A stretch of 64,000 bases of DNA from DAOUJW01 sp034421015 (lineage in GTDB: Bacteria; Chloroflexota; Dehalococcoidia; Lucifugimonadales; UBA2985), in assembly GCA_034421015.1 (NCBI GenBank), contig DAOUKT010000019.1, positions 21,468 to 85,467 of the forward strand. Reading direction: 5' to 3'. The position numbers and the translations under genes are program-made. Shown piece by piece: positions 53,284-61,688 of the stretch. Positions within the stretch are counted from its first letter, which is position 1. Each line of letters begins with the position of its first letter. The notes beneath the pieces are model-generated. The model searched no databases and was not told the origin of the DNA. It saw nothing but the letters and a program-made list of their open reading frames with translations.

Positions 53284-53306
53284 GGGCCTGCCTGCGGGCA
53301 AGGCCC
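53284..53306. terminator. Weak hairpin after the 51083 gene
   Basis: GGGCCTGCC and GGCAAGGCCC pair with one bulge around a short loop just after the stop. There is no T-run, so a terminator role is only possible. Confidence 0.3.
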
Positions 53307-53320
53307 AGCCTGCTAATGAG

Positions 53321-55285
53321 ATGAATATGGTGCATACAAGAGGCTTGACAGTTCACCGTTGGATTCCGGCGTATGCCGCCCTTGCGTTGGCTGCGCTGGC
53401 GGCTGTACTGCTGTACATGCTTCTCACTCCGCCCGCAGCCGCCCAGGAGGGAGACACCTTTAGCGTGTCGGACGTGACGGTCGTCGAGGGCGGTTCCGCC
53501 GACGTGACCGTCACCCTGAGCAGCGCGGCGCCGTCCGGCGGCGTGGCCTTCACGGCGGCCGCCTCCTACGCGACCACCGGCACGGGCATCGCCGCCGAGG
53601 CCGACGTGCATTCGGTAGCCAGCTCGCTCACCATCGCCCAGAACGAAACGAGCGGGACCCTGGCGGTGCGCGCCAACAAGGACACGGACAACGAGGGCGC
53701 GGAGACCTTCACCGTGACCGTCACCGTCACCACCTCCGGCTGGAGCGCGGCCTCCGGGGACAACACGGCCACCGTCACCATCCACGATCCGGTCCGCTTC
53801 ACCCCCCGGACGGAAGACCCCAGCGCTTCCAAGGCAGGCATAGGCGTAACCCCCGAAAAAAGCAATATCGTCCTCTACTTCAAAGTCGGAGACACCATCA
53901 GCGTGCAGTTCCCCGCCGCCCACGCCGGCACCGGCGAGGGCCCCTACGTCTACGCCCTGGGAGGCCCGGAGCGGTTCTACCAGAGCGCCCAGAGACGCTC
54001 GTTGCCCGCCGGCCTCACCTTCGACGCCGCCACCCGCACCCTCTCCGGCACGCCCACGGGACAGGACGGCGACGGCGTGACCACGCTGGGCTCGAACCGG
54101 ATCATGCACTATCACGTCTGGGACGACAGCGGGGAGGACGGCCCCGACGGCGACGCCAACACCGAAGACAACCATGATGAGCTCCGGGTCAGGATCCACA
54201 TCTGCCCGTCCGACTCCGCCGCGGCCGCCGACGGCGCCACCCCCTGCGTGAAGACCGCCGAGCTGTACTCGTTAGCAGTCAGCCACGGCGACCCCGCCAC
54301 TCCCGTCTCCCTGTCTCCCACCTTCGACCGTGACACCGGGACCTACTCCGCGAACGTGGGCACAACCGTCACCGCCGTCGACGTCTCCGTCCTGCCCGAG
54401 GACCTGAACATCCAGGGGGTGACGATGACCGTGAACGACGTGGAGTTCGAGACGGACCTCTCCGGCCGCACCTACACGGGCGAAGCAAGCCTCAACACGG
54501 GCCTGAACGTCATCGGAGTCGAGGTCACCTCCGATGTCAACGCAGCCCACGAAACCGGCGAAGACAATGTCCCGATACCCGTGACGAAGACCTACACGGT
54601 CAATCTGCAGGTGGGGGACCCCCCGGACCCGCTGACCTTCGGCAGCGCGACGATAAACGACAGGACATACACCGTCGGCGCCGACGTGAACCAGACGTAC
54701 ACCGAGGCCCCGGACCAGGGGCTGCCCAGGCTGCCGGAAGCCGATGGGGGCGGTCTAATCGTGACCTACACGGCCACCGGCCTGCCGACAGGCCTCTCCA
54801 TGGGCCATGACCGCGTGATCCGAGGGACGCCCACGGAGGCCACCTCCGGCGAGGTCATCGTCACCTACACCGCCGACGATGGGAGCAGCTCGGTTTCCCT
54901 CACCTTCGGCGTGACGGTCGTCCCGCCGGTGACCTTCAGCGATGAGGCGGTGGAGTTCTTCAACTCCCGGATCATCGCGTTCATCAGCGGCCAGGGCTGG
55001 ACGAACCGCGACGCCTCCAGCGGCACCCCCGGAACGATCACCTTCCCGACGGCCTCCGGCGGCCACGGGACCCTCACGTACAGCCTGCTCGACAACAGTT
55101 CGGGGGAGCCCCTGGCCGACGAAGCCAGCGGGATCACCTTCAACACCACCACCCGGAAGCTCGGCGGAACGCCGACGGGAACGGCGGTGAAAACATGGGC
55201 CGTCACCTACGTGGCCGAGGACGAAAACGGCAGCCGCGCCTACGGCTACCTCGCGGTCTACGCCGGCGGCTATGGAGGCATCTAG
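53321..55285 (+). CDS. Secreted Calx-beta/putative-Ig/cadherin-like protein, GGI tail
   Basis: This 654-aa protein has a signal peptide (core AALALAALAAVLLYMLL, cleavage near AAAQ, about 41). The first domain is Calx-beta-like (about 43-165: VSDVTVVEGGSADVTVTLS, NEGAETFTVTV). Putative-Ig parts follow, with LPAGLTFDAATRTLSGTPTG near 225, and a cadherin-like domain (about 310-430: YSLAVSHGD to TYTVNLQVG). A second He_PIG run shares LPTGLSMGHDRVIRGTPTEA and SGGHGTLTYSL with its neighbours. The ending is AGGYGGI. Two ATGs (53321, 53327) are possible. Stretches such as DGPDGDANTEDNHDE could bind calcium. Confidence 0.87.
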   Translation: MNMVHTRGLTVHRWIPAYAALALAALAAVLLYMLLTPPAAAQEGDTFSVSDVTVVEGGSADVTVTLSSAAPSGGVAFTAAASYATTGTGIAAEADVHSVASSLTIAQNETSGTLAVRANKDTDNEGAETFTVTVTVTTSGWSAASGDNTATVTIHDPVRFTPRTEDPSASKAGIGVTPEKSNIVLYFKVGDTISVQFPAAHAGTGEGPYVYALGGPERFYQSAQRRSLPAGLTFDAATRTLSGTPTGQDGDGVTTLGSNRIMHYHVWDDSGEDGPDGDANTEDNHDELRVRIHICPSDSAAAADGATPCVKTAELYSLAVSHGDPATPVSLSPTFDRDTGTYSANVGTTVTAVDVSVLPEDLNIQGVTMTVNDVEFETDLSGRTYTGEASLNTGLNVIGVEVTSDVNAAHETGEDNVPIPVTKTYTVNLQVGDPPDPLTFGSATINDRTYTVGADVNQTYTEAPDQGLPRLPEADGGGLIVTYTATGLPTGLSMGHDRVIRGTPTEATSGEVIVTYTADDGSSSVSLTFGVTVVPPVTFSDEAVEFFNSRIIAFISGQGWTNRDASSGTPGTITFPTASGGHGTLTYSLLDNSSGEPLADEASGITFNTTTRKLGGTPTGTAVKTWAVTYVAEDENGSRAYGYLAVYAGGYGGI

Positions 55286-55358
55286 CCCGCGGGCCCACCG
55301 TCATGGAAGGGACCTTGTCGCAGGCATACACCATTGATCGCATCATCTGGAGGTTAAA

Positions 55359-56408
55359 GTGAAAAAGGGTGCCATCGCCGCAGTATTGCTGATTGCCGTC
55401 TTTACCCTTGTGCTCTCCGCATGCGGGGACGGCGACGCGGGCCTGACCCGCGCCGAGGTGGAGGAGATAGTCCGGGAGGAGATGGCCGCGGCGCCGGCTC
55501 AGACCGATCCCGCCCCCGGAGTGTCATCCGACCAGGTGGAGGGTATCGTCAACGACGCCATCGAGAAGATGGCCCAACCCGAGCCGGGCCTGACCCGCGC
55601 CGAGGTCGAGGAGATAGTCCGGGCGGCCATCGCCTCCATCCCGTCCAAGTCCGCCCCGGCGGAGTACACACAGCACTTCGTCGAGAACGCCATCGCGAGG
55701 TACGAGGCCCAGGGCCTGGACGCCACCCTCGCCCACTACAACAGCCCCCAGAGCGTGGACGGCCAGTGGTACGTCTTCATCATAGACCAGAACGACCTGG
55801 TCATCGGACACCCCGACCCGGAACGCCTGGGCCTAGACATGAAGGGCTGGGTGGGCACCGACGCCAACGGGTACGAGTTCGGGCCGGAGATGCTCGCGGC
55901 CACCGAGGATGGCAAGTGGGTGTCCTACGTGTACCGCAACCCGGAGAGCGGCGGGATAGGCACCGGCGACTTCGAGTTGAAGAACGCATGGGTGGAGAGG
56001 CACGACGGGCTGCTGTTCGGGTCGGGCTGGTACATCGACGCCGACGAGTTCACCAGGATGCTGGTCTCCGTGGCCGTGGACAAGTACCGCCAGATTGGGC
56101 TGACGGGGACGATGGAGTACTTCGCCAGTCCGGGGAGCGCCCTGGCGGGGCTGGAGGAGGCCATCGCCTACTACAACGAGGCCGAGACCGTTGACGGCAG
56201 GTGGTTCGCCTTCATAGGGGGCCCGGACGGAAAGGTCGTGGGGCACTCCGACATCTCCAAGATCGGCGGGAACACCCAGGACCTGCTGGGCGGGGAGGCG
56301 TTGCAGGCCACCGCCAACGGTAGCTGGGTGGAGTCGGAGTCGCTGCGGGTATTCGTGGCTGGCTACGACGGCTACGTGTTCGGCTCCGGCTGGAGCCGCG
56401 ACGAGTAG
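55359..56408 (+). CDS. Cache-domain lipoprotein
   Basis: This 349-aa protein starts at GTG 55359 with TGGAGG 6 nt upstream. The lipoprotein signal ends VLSACGDGD (Cys about 22). A linker contains GLTRAEVEEIVR twice (about 28 and 83), suggesting coiled-coil oligomerisation. Two Cache-like units follow (about 105-230 and 235-349): FVENAIARYEAQGLDATLAH, WYVFIIDQNDLVIGHPDPE and DGLLFGSGWYID in the first, and a shorter second with WFAFIGGPDGKVVGHSD. Cache domains usually bind small ligands for chemoreceptors and kinases, but no signalling domain is attached here. It interrupts the secreted array and lacks the GG tail, ending WSRDE. Confidence 0.88.
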   Translation: MKKGAIAAVLLIAVFTLVLSACGDGDAGLTRAEVEEIVREEMAAAPAQTDPAPGVSSDQVEGIVNDAIEKMAQPEPGLTRAEVEEIVRAAIASIPSKSAPAEYTQHFVENAIARYEAQGLDATLAHYNSPQSVDGQWYVFIIDQNDLVIGHPDPERLGLDMKGWVGTDANGYEFGPEMLAATEDGKWVSYVYRNPESGGIGTGDFELKNAWVERHDGLLFGSGWYIDADEFTRMLVSVAVDKYRQIGLTGTMEYFASPGSALAGLEEAIAYYNEAETVDGRWFAFIGGPDGKVVGHSDISKIGGNTQDLLGGEALQATANGSWVESESLRVFVAGYDGYVFGSGWSRDE

Positions 56409-56544
56409 GGCCGGTATGGAAGCAGTTCTGAAACCTCCACGTCACTTCCGGCCCCTGAAACGCAAGGAGGCCGCATCCCCGGAATTCCCGTGTGTGCGGT
56501 GGCCCTGCCGCGGTCATATCACGTGAGTATAAAGGAATGATTCC

Positions 56545-57483
56545 ATGAGCTTGGCATCAGCCTACTCAGCAACCCTGTCCGCCACGCGCCGCCTTCTGCT
56601 GGCCGCCGCCCTGATTGCGCTGGCGGTCTTCTTGGTCGGTGACAGCGCTCGGCCTGCTCAGGCACAACAAACCACGAGCGTTTACTTCACGCACGTTACA
56701 CGTACAGCACAGGAGATTGACTTACAAGGCGTGCGGGGCACCAGGCTGTACACCGTTACGATTGACCCGCCGTTGCAATCCGGCAGCACCGTGCATATGA
56801 GAATCAAGTCCGACTCCACCGCCACCCAGGTCGAGGACTACAAGATTGCCCTGCCCAATGCTCCCGGCAGGGCCAAGACGAAGGAGCTGCAGCTGCCGGC
56901 TGGAGCAAGTCATGTGTCCTTTGGGATGTTCTTCATGCCAGACCAAGAGACCGAGGGCAATGAGGCTGTGCACCTTGAGCTGGTGGCCATCGAAAACGCG
57001 CCCTACAGGGTGGAGGATGATTATCAATCGCGTAAATTTATGGACATGGAAGTCGTAATTTTCGACAACTCGCGTTCGATACCCTCCGACGCAGACCCGG
57101 AGCGGGGCATCGACATCCAACCAGAGTCCGTGATAGTGGGGCCAAATGCCACCGTCTCCTACACCGTCGCCCTGACTTCCATGCCGGATTCGGACGTTAC
57201 GGTGAAGGCGTACCTTGATAGACCTGAAGGCCCCGTCAACATCGGATTGACGGACGGTGAACTGAGCGTTAGCCCGGCGTCGCTGACCTTCGACTCATCG
57301 AACTGGAGCACGTCGCAGACCTTCACCGTGTCCACCCATGACGCCACCTTGGGGTTAGAAGACGTCATATCGCACGGCGTGGAAAGCGATGACTCCGACT
57401 ACGACACGAACTACTGGTTTCAGGGTCCCGGCATAGACGAGGAGAGGCACATCGGGATATCGGTGTCAGCCGGCGGCCTGTAG
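56545..57483 (+). CDS. Secreted Calx-beta-like protein, GGL tail
   Basis: This 312-aa protein starts at ATG 56545 with AAAGGA about 9 nt upstream. Signal peptide: core LLLAAALIALAVFLVG, cleavage near AQAQ (about 41). The body looks like two Calx-beta-type domains, about 45-175 (LYTVTIDPPLQSGSTVHM, EGNEAVHLELVAIEN) and 180-305 (VIVGPNATVSYTVALTSMPD, SPASLTFDSSNWSTSQTFTV). The ending is GISVSAGGL. Calx-beta domains bind calcium in some proteins and mediate adhesion. The next gene begins only 14 nt after the stop, so the two are probably in one operon. Confidence 0.85.
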   Translation: MSLASAYSATLSATRRLLLAAALIALAVFLVGDSARPAQAQQTTSVYFTHVTRTAQEIDLQGVRGTRLYTVTIDPPLQSGSTVHMRIKSDSTATQVEDYKIALPNAPGRAKTKELQLPAGASHVSFGMFFMPDQETEGNEAVHLELVAIENAPYRVEDDYQSRKFMDMEVVIFDNSRSIPSDADPERGIDIQPESVIVGPNATVSYTVALTSMPDSDVTVKAYLDRPEGPVNIGLTDGELSVSPASLTFDSSNWSTSQTFTVSTHDATLGLEDVISHGVESDDSDYDTNYWFQGPGIDEERHIGISVSAGGL

Positions 57484-57497
57484 GCAGGGAGCGAGAT

Positions 57498-58982
57498 ATG
57501 CAGCGCAACCTTTTCCATATGGGCTTTCGCCGAGCCGCCAGTTACCGGGGGCGCGTCCTCATGGCCATGGCCATCGTCGCTGTCGCCGGGGCGCTCGGTC
57601 TGCTCTCAATCCCGTCCGCCGCGGCGCAGTCCCCCACCACCCTGACGCTGACGGTAGCGAAGGACACGGTGCACGAGGACGCAGGCAGTGTCACCGTCAC
57701 CGCCACGCTGGACCAACCGGCCCCCGCAGACGGCGTGCGGGTGACGCTGAACTCGCGCCCCCTCACGTCCCGCGCCCAGGTCGGCTACGATTTCTCCCTG
57801 CCGCCCGCCTTCACCATCGCCGAGAACCAGACCTCCGGGACGGCGGACGTCACCATCCTGAACAATCAGCTTGTCGAGCGGGACAAGCCGGTCGTCCTGA
57901 ATGCCACCGTCAACGTGACGGGCATCACGGTGCAAGGCGTCACCTTCACCCTAGTTGACGACGACGTGCCGTACCTGACCGGCCTCTACGTGCACCCCAG
58001 CGGCGACATCGACGTGGATGACGACCCGAACGCCGTCAGGCGTCTGGTCATGATGCCGAGTTTCTACGGCGCCACTTTCGATTACTCGACGCGGGTGAAC
58101 CCGGATATTCCGAGCGTAACCGTGCGGGCCACCGGCGCCCAACCCGGCGTCGTCAAGATAGGGCTGCAGGGCTCGACCCTGGCCCAGGCCCCCGTCAGCT
58201 CGCGGAACCATGCGGTGAGCCAGGCCATCCTCCTCATGGACGGCGAGAACGTCATCGAAGTGCAGAGGACCCTGTACGACAAGTCCTCGACCTACACCAT
58301 AACGGTGACACGGGGGTTGCTCCCGGCCCCCGACTTCTCGGTGAGCCGAGCCGCACGGAACGGCCTGCCCGCCCTCACGGTCACGTTGGCGGAACGGCCC
58401 ATGTCCGGGCAGGAGATGCGGGTCCAATTGCGGGAGTCGACATCCGACGATTGGCCGGATGCGGCGGGGAGCAACCTGCTGCCCGAGGGCGCGAGCGGCG
58501 GCCCGTTCTCGTCGGCGTCCAAGAGCATCCTGGTCACCGGGCTGTCCAAAGACACGGCCTACGAGGTGCGGGTCCACCTGGTAGAGCTCACCGGGTCCAT
58601 CTCAGATCCCGACATCACCGTCATCAGCGAGTCCAGCAACGAGGCGCAGGTGGCGGTGATGAATCCCGCGCCCGCGCCGACGGGGCTGACGCTGACGCCC
58701 ACGCCGCCTGGACAGGGATTCTCCCGCGCCATCTCGGCGAGCTGGAACGCCGTGTCGGACGGCAGCCCGACGATGCGATACCACCTGCGCTGGCGGAAAG
58801 CCGACCAGTCCCCGGAGGCAGAGTGGAGCAACTTCGGGCCGTTCCTTGCCACCACCCAGTGGACCTCGACCCTGGCGGACGACGGCGCCTACGACGTGCA
58901 GGTGGCCGCCGACAACGGGATCAATCCCATCACCTGGTCGGAGACCGTGCAGGCGACCGTCAGCCACGCAGGAGGGGTGTAG
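57498..58982 (+). CDS. Secreted Calx-beta/cadherin-like/FN3 protein, GGV tail
   Basis: This 494-aa protein starts at ATG 57498, with GGGAGCGAG upstream. Signal peptide: core AMAIVAVAGALGLLSI, cleavage near AAAQ (about 44). Domains in order are Calx-beta-like (about 47-155: DTVHEDAGSVTVTATLDQ, FTLVDDD), a cadherin-like unit (about 158-275, ending SSTYTITVTRG), and two FN3-like domains (about 280-385 and 388-488) with YHLRWRKADQSPEAEWSNFG and YDVQVAADNGINPITW. The ending is ATVSHAGGV. It is probably co-transcribed with the upstream gene. Confidence 0.87.
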   Translation: MQRNLFHMGFRRAASYRGRVLMAMAIVAVAGALGLLSIPSAAAQSPTTLTLTVAKDTVHEDAGSVTVTATLDQPAPADGVRVTLNSRPLTSRAQVGYDFSLPPAFTIAENQTSGTADVTILNNQLVERDKPVVLNATVNVTGITVQGVTFTLVDDDVPYLTGLYVHPSGDIDVDDDPNAVRRLVMMPSFYGATFDYSTRVNPDIPSVTVRATGAQPGVVKIGLQGSTLAQAPVSSRNHAVSQAILLMDGENVIEVQRTLYDKSSTYTITVTRGLLPAPDFSVSRAARNGLPALTVTLAERPMSGQEMRVQLRESTSDDWPDAAGSNLLPEGASGGPFSSASKSILVTGLSKDTAYEVRVHLVELTGSISDPDITVISESSNEAQVAVMNPAPAPTGLTLTPTPPGQGFSRAISASWNAVSDGSPTMRYHLRWRKADQSPEAEWSNFGPFLATTQWTSTLADDGAYDVQVAADNGINPITWSETVQATVSHAGGV

Positions 58983-59071
58983 GGCCTTGCTGAGATCTCC
59001 CTTGAGCCGAAGTCAAGTCTCAGTGCGGCCGGGTCTTGGCACCCGCCGAACGACGGACAGAAGGTGATTCG

Positions 59072-61627
59072 GTGAGACCGGACCAGGGCATCTCAGCTGC
59101 GCACCGCCTGAGGGCGGCCCTGCCGTTACCTTACCTCCACAGAGGTTCTAATATAGCCCGCCGCCGATTCTCTCTTCCACTGCTGCCGGCCGCTGTACTG
59201 ATGGCGTCAACCGTCTTCTTCGCCCACGACTCCCCGCTCGCCCAAGCCCAGTCGGGCGAAGTCACCAACGTCCAGATGTCAATCTACAACCGGCTGTATA
59301 TCGACGTCAGCTGGGAAAACACCGATCAGACCGTCAAGCACTACATACGCTGGCGAAGCGAGTACTGGGACGCCGCCCGGAACATCCAGAAGGGAAGCTG
59401 GCTGAATGCGGGCGGGTCGGAGGGCGTAGAGCGGGGCGCCGGCGTGAGGACCCACAGAATCTACGGCAGCGCCGATACCATGTACCAAGTCCAGATCAAG
59501 AGGGACGGCGGCCAGTGGACGACATACCGCGCTTACGTTCCAGCCGCAAATGACCGCACAGGCCCGCCGTTTGACGTGCAGGTCACGCCGGGCGACGAGC
59601 GGTTGCAGGTCTCGTGGCTCCCCTCCCGAAGTCCCACGCCCACCAAGTACTCCATCGATTGGGATTGGACGCACGAAGGGACAAGATACAACCCGCGGAC
59701 TTCGGAGGCGGAAGTCGAGGGGAGAGAGATCGGGACCAACGTCCGGCACAGATACACGATAACCGGGATCCCCAACGGCGCGACCGCCAACGTGTCTGTC
59801 AAGGCCATCCTCACCGATTGGGGCGAAGACTATGAGAGCGGAGCGGAGCGGGTGACGGGCGTCTCGCCCATGGAGCCGGCCGTCAAATCCTCCGACGCCA
59901 CCCTGGACGACATCATAATCTGGGGGGTCGGCAGGGTGTACAGATACACCCCGGATTTCGACTCGGCGACCACGCAGTACACGGTGACGGTCCCCAGGAA
60001 CATCGAGGACGTCATCCCCATCGCCTACGTCAACGAGGTCAACGCAACCTACGAGGTGGAGGACGCCGTAGGTTATGGGCATCCCACCCTTCACCATCAG
60101 GCCGTCCCCCTCGCCGCACCTGCCGTGCCCAAGGACATCGACATCGTGGTGACTGCCCACGACGGGGTCACCACCAAGACTTACACGATCACGGTGACCA
60201 GGCAAGGCTTCACCGATGCCACCCTGAGCGACCTGACCGTGTCGGACGGCACGAACGACGTGCCTCTCACCCCGGCCTTCGACTCCGACACGGTCAGCTA
60301 CACGGCCAGCGTGGTGCACAGCGTCAGCAGAGTGACGGTTACTCCCACGGTCAACGAGAGTCACGCCTCGGTCACGGTGGACGGCACGGCCGTCGTCACC
60401 GGCACGGCGAGCTCGGCCGTCTCCCTCACAGCGGGCCAGGCCAATGACATCGAGGTGGTGGTGTCCGCCGAGGACACGTCCGTCACCAAGACCTACACGG
60501 TGAGCGTGACCCGGGCCGGGTCCTCGGACGCGACGCTGAGCGCCCTCACCATCTCCGACGGAACGCTCACCCCGGCATTCGACTCGTCCACGACGGCGTA
60601 CACGGCCGCCGTTGCCAACAGCGTCGCCAGCGTCACCGTAACTCCCACCGTCAACGAGAGCAACGCGGCAGTCGCCGTGAACGGCGCGGCGGTCGACTCC
60701 GGCACGGCAAGCCAGGCAATATCCCTGACTGTCGGCCAGTCCACCGACGTCACCGTGGTGGTGACCGCGCAGGACGGAGTCACCACTCGGACCTACACGA
60801 TAGGAGTGACCCGGGCTCCAGTGACCGTCGCGTTTGGGTCCGCCACCTACGCCGTTGCCGAGAGCGACGACACGACCACCACGATGGTCAAAGAGAACGA
60901 GGCGACGGTCACCGTCACCCTGAGCGCCGACCCGGAACGGACTGTCACCATCCCGATCACCACGACGAACCAGGGCGGGGCGACCAGCGCCGACTACTCG
61001 GGCGTGCCGTCGAACGTCGTCTTCAACTCGGGCGACACATCCATGAGCTTCACCTTCAGCGCCACCTCCGATGCCATCGACGACGACGGGGAGTCGGTGA
61101 AGCTGACCTTCGGAACGCTACCCACAGGAATCAGCGCCGGCAGCACGGACGAGACCACCGTCGCCATCAACGATGACGACGTGCCGGCCGCGACCGTCGC
61201 TGGCGTGGTGCTTTCGACCGAGACCCTGGTCGTCCCCGAAGGCGGCTCGGCCACGTTCACCGCCGCCCTCACCAGCGACCCCGGCTCTGACCTCACCGTC
61301 TCCCTGGTCAATACTCAGTACTTCGGCCAATACGGCGATCCCCGCGCCGTCTGGGACATGAACGCGGTCACCGTCTCCCCGGACGAACTGACCTTCACGG
61401 CGGGCTCATCGGGCGACTGGGCCACGCCCCAGACGGTGACGGTGAGCGCCCCGGAGGACGACGACAGCTGTTCCGAGCAGTTGGTCATCCTGCTCCTGGT
61501 GGAGAAAGCCCCCGGGGACGAGCATACAAACCCTGACTACGAGCCGGTCGGCGGCAGCAGCAACGCCGTCGTCGGCGTCTTCGTCACCGTCACCGACAAC
61601 GACGGCGGAGGGTGCGGTGGCATATAG
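59072..61627 (+). CDS. Secreted FN3/cadherin-like/Calx-beta protein, GGI tail
   Basis: This 851-aa protein is taken from GTG 59072, which has AGAAGG 7 nt upstream; a TTG at 59036 is possible. The signal peptide has a long n-region, core LPAAVLMASTVFFA, and cleavage near AQAQ (about 60). Two FN3-like domains (about 62-165 and 168-265) precede three cadherin-like repeats (about 270-385, 388-485, 488-580). Each starts with a DATL word and ends KTYTITVTRQ, KTYTVSVTRA or RTYTIGVTRA. A Calx-beta domain (about 583-705) and a final domain (about 708-851) follow. The final domain, with TQYFGQYGDPRAVW and EDDDSCSEQLVILLL, is shared with the protein at 46167, as is the ending DNDGGGCGGI. Confidence 0.88.
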   Translation: MRPDQGISAAHRLRAALPLPYLHRGSNIARRRFSLPLLPAAVLMASTVFFAHDSPLAQAQSGEVTNVQMSIYNRLYIDVSWENTDQTVKHYIRWRSEYWDAARNIQKGSWLNAGGSEGVERGAGVRTHRIYGSADTMYQVQIKRDGGQWTTYRAYVPAANDRTGPPFDVQVTPGDERLQVSWLPSRSPTPTKYSIDWDWTHEGTRYNPRTSEAEVEGREIGTNVRHRYTITGIPNGATANVSVKAILTDWGEDYESGAERVTGVSPMEPAVKSSDATLDDIIIWGVGRVYRYTPDFDSATTQYTVTVPRNIEDVIPIAYVNEVNATYEVEDAVGYGHPTLHHQAVPLAAPAVPKDIDIVVTAHDGVTTKTYTITVTRQGFTDATLSDLTVSDGTNDVPLTPAFDSDTVSYTASVVHSVSRVTVTPTVNESHASVTVDGTAVVTGTASSAVSLTAGQANDIEVVVSAEDTSVTKTYTVSVTRAGSSDATLSALTISDGTLTPAFDSSTTAYTAAVANSVASVTVTPTVNESNAAVAVNGAAVDSGTASQAISLTVGQSTDVTVVVTAQDGVTTRTYTIGVTRAPVTVAFGSATYAVAESDDTTTTMVKENEATVTVTLSADPERTVTIPITTTNQGGATSADYSGVPSNVVFNSGDTSMSFTFSATSDAIDDDGESVKLTFGTLPTGISAGSTDETTVAINDDDVPAATVAGVVLSTETLVVPEGGSATFTAALTSDPGSDLTVSLVNTQYFGQYGDPRAVWDMNAVTVSPDELTFTAGSSGDWATPQTVTVSAPEDDDSCSEQLVILLLVEKAPGDEHTNPDYEPVGGSSNAVVGVFVTVTDNDGGGCGGI

Positions 61628-61688
61628 AACGCCCTCACCCCTGAACCTACGCTCCAGCTGCTTCCTCTCCGCGTCGTGGAGGCCCAAC

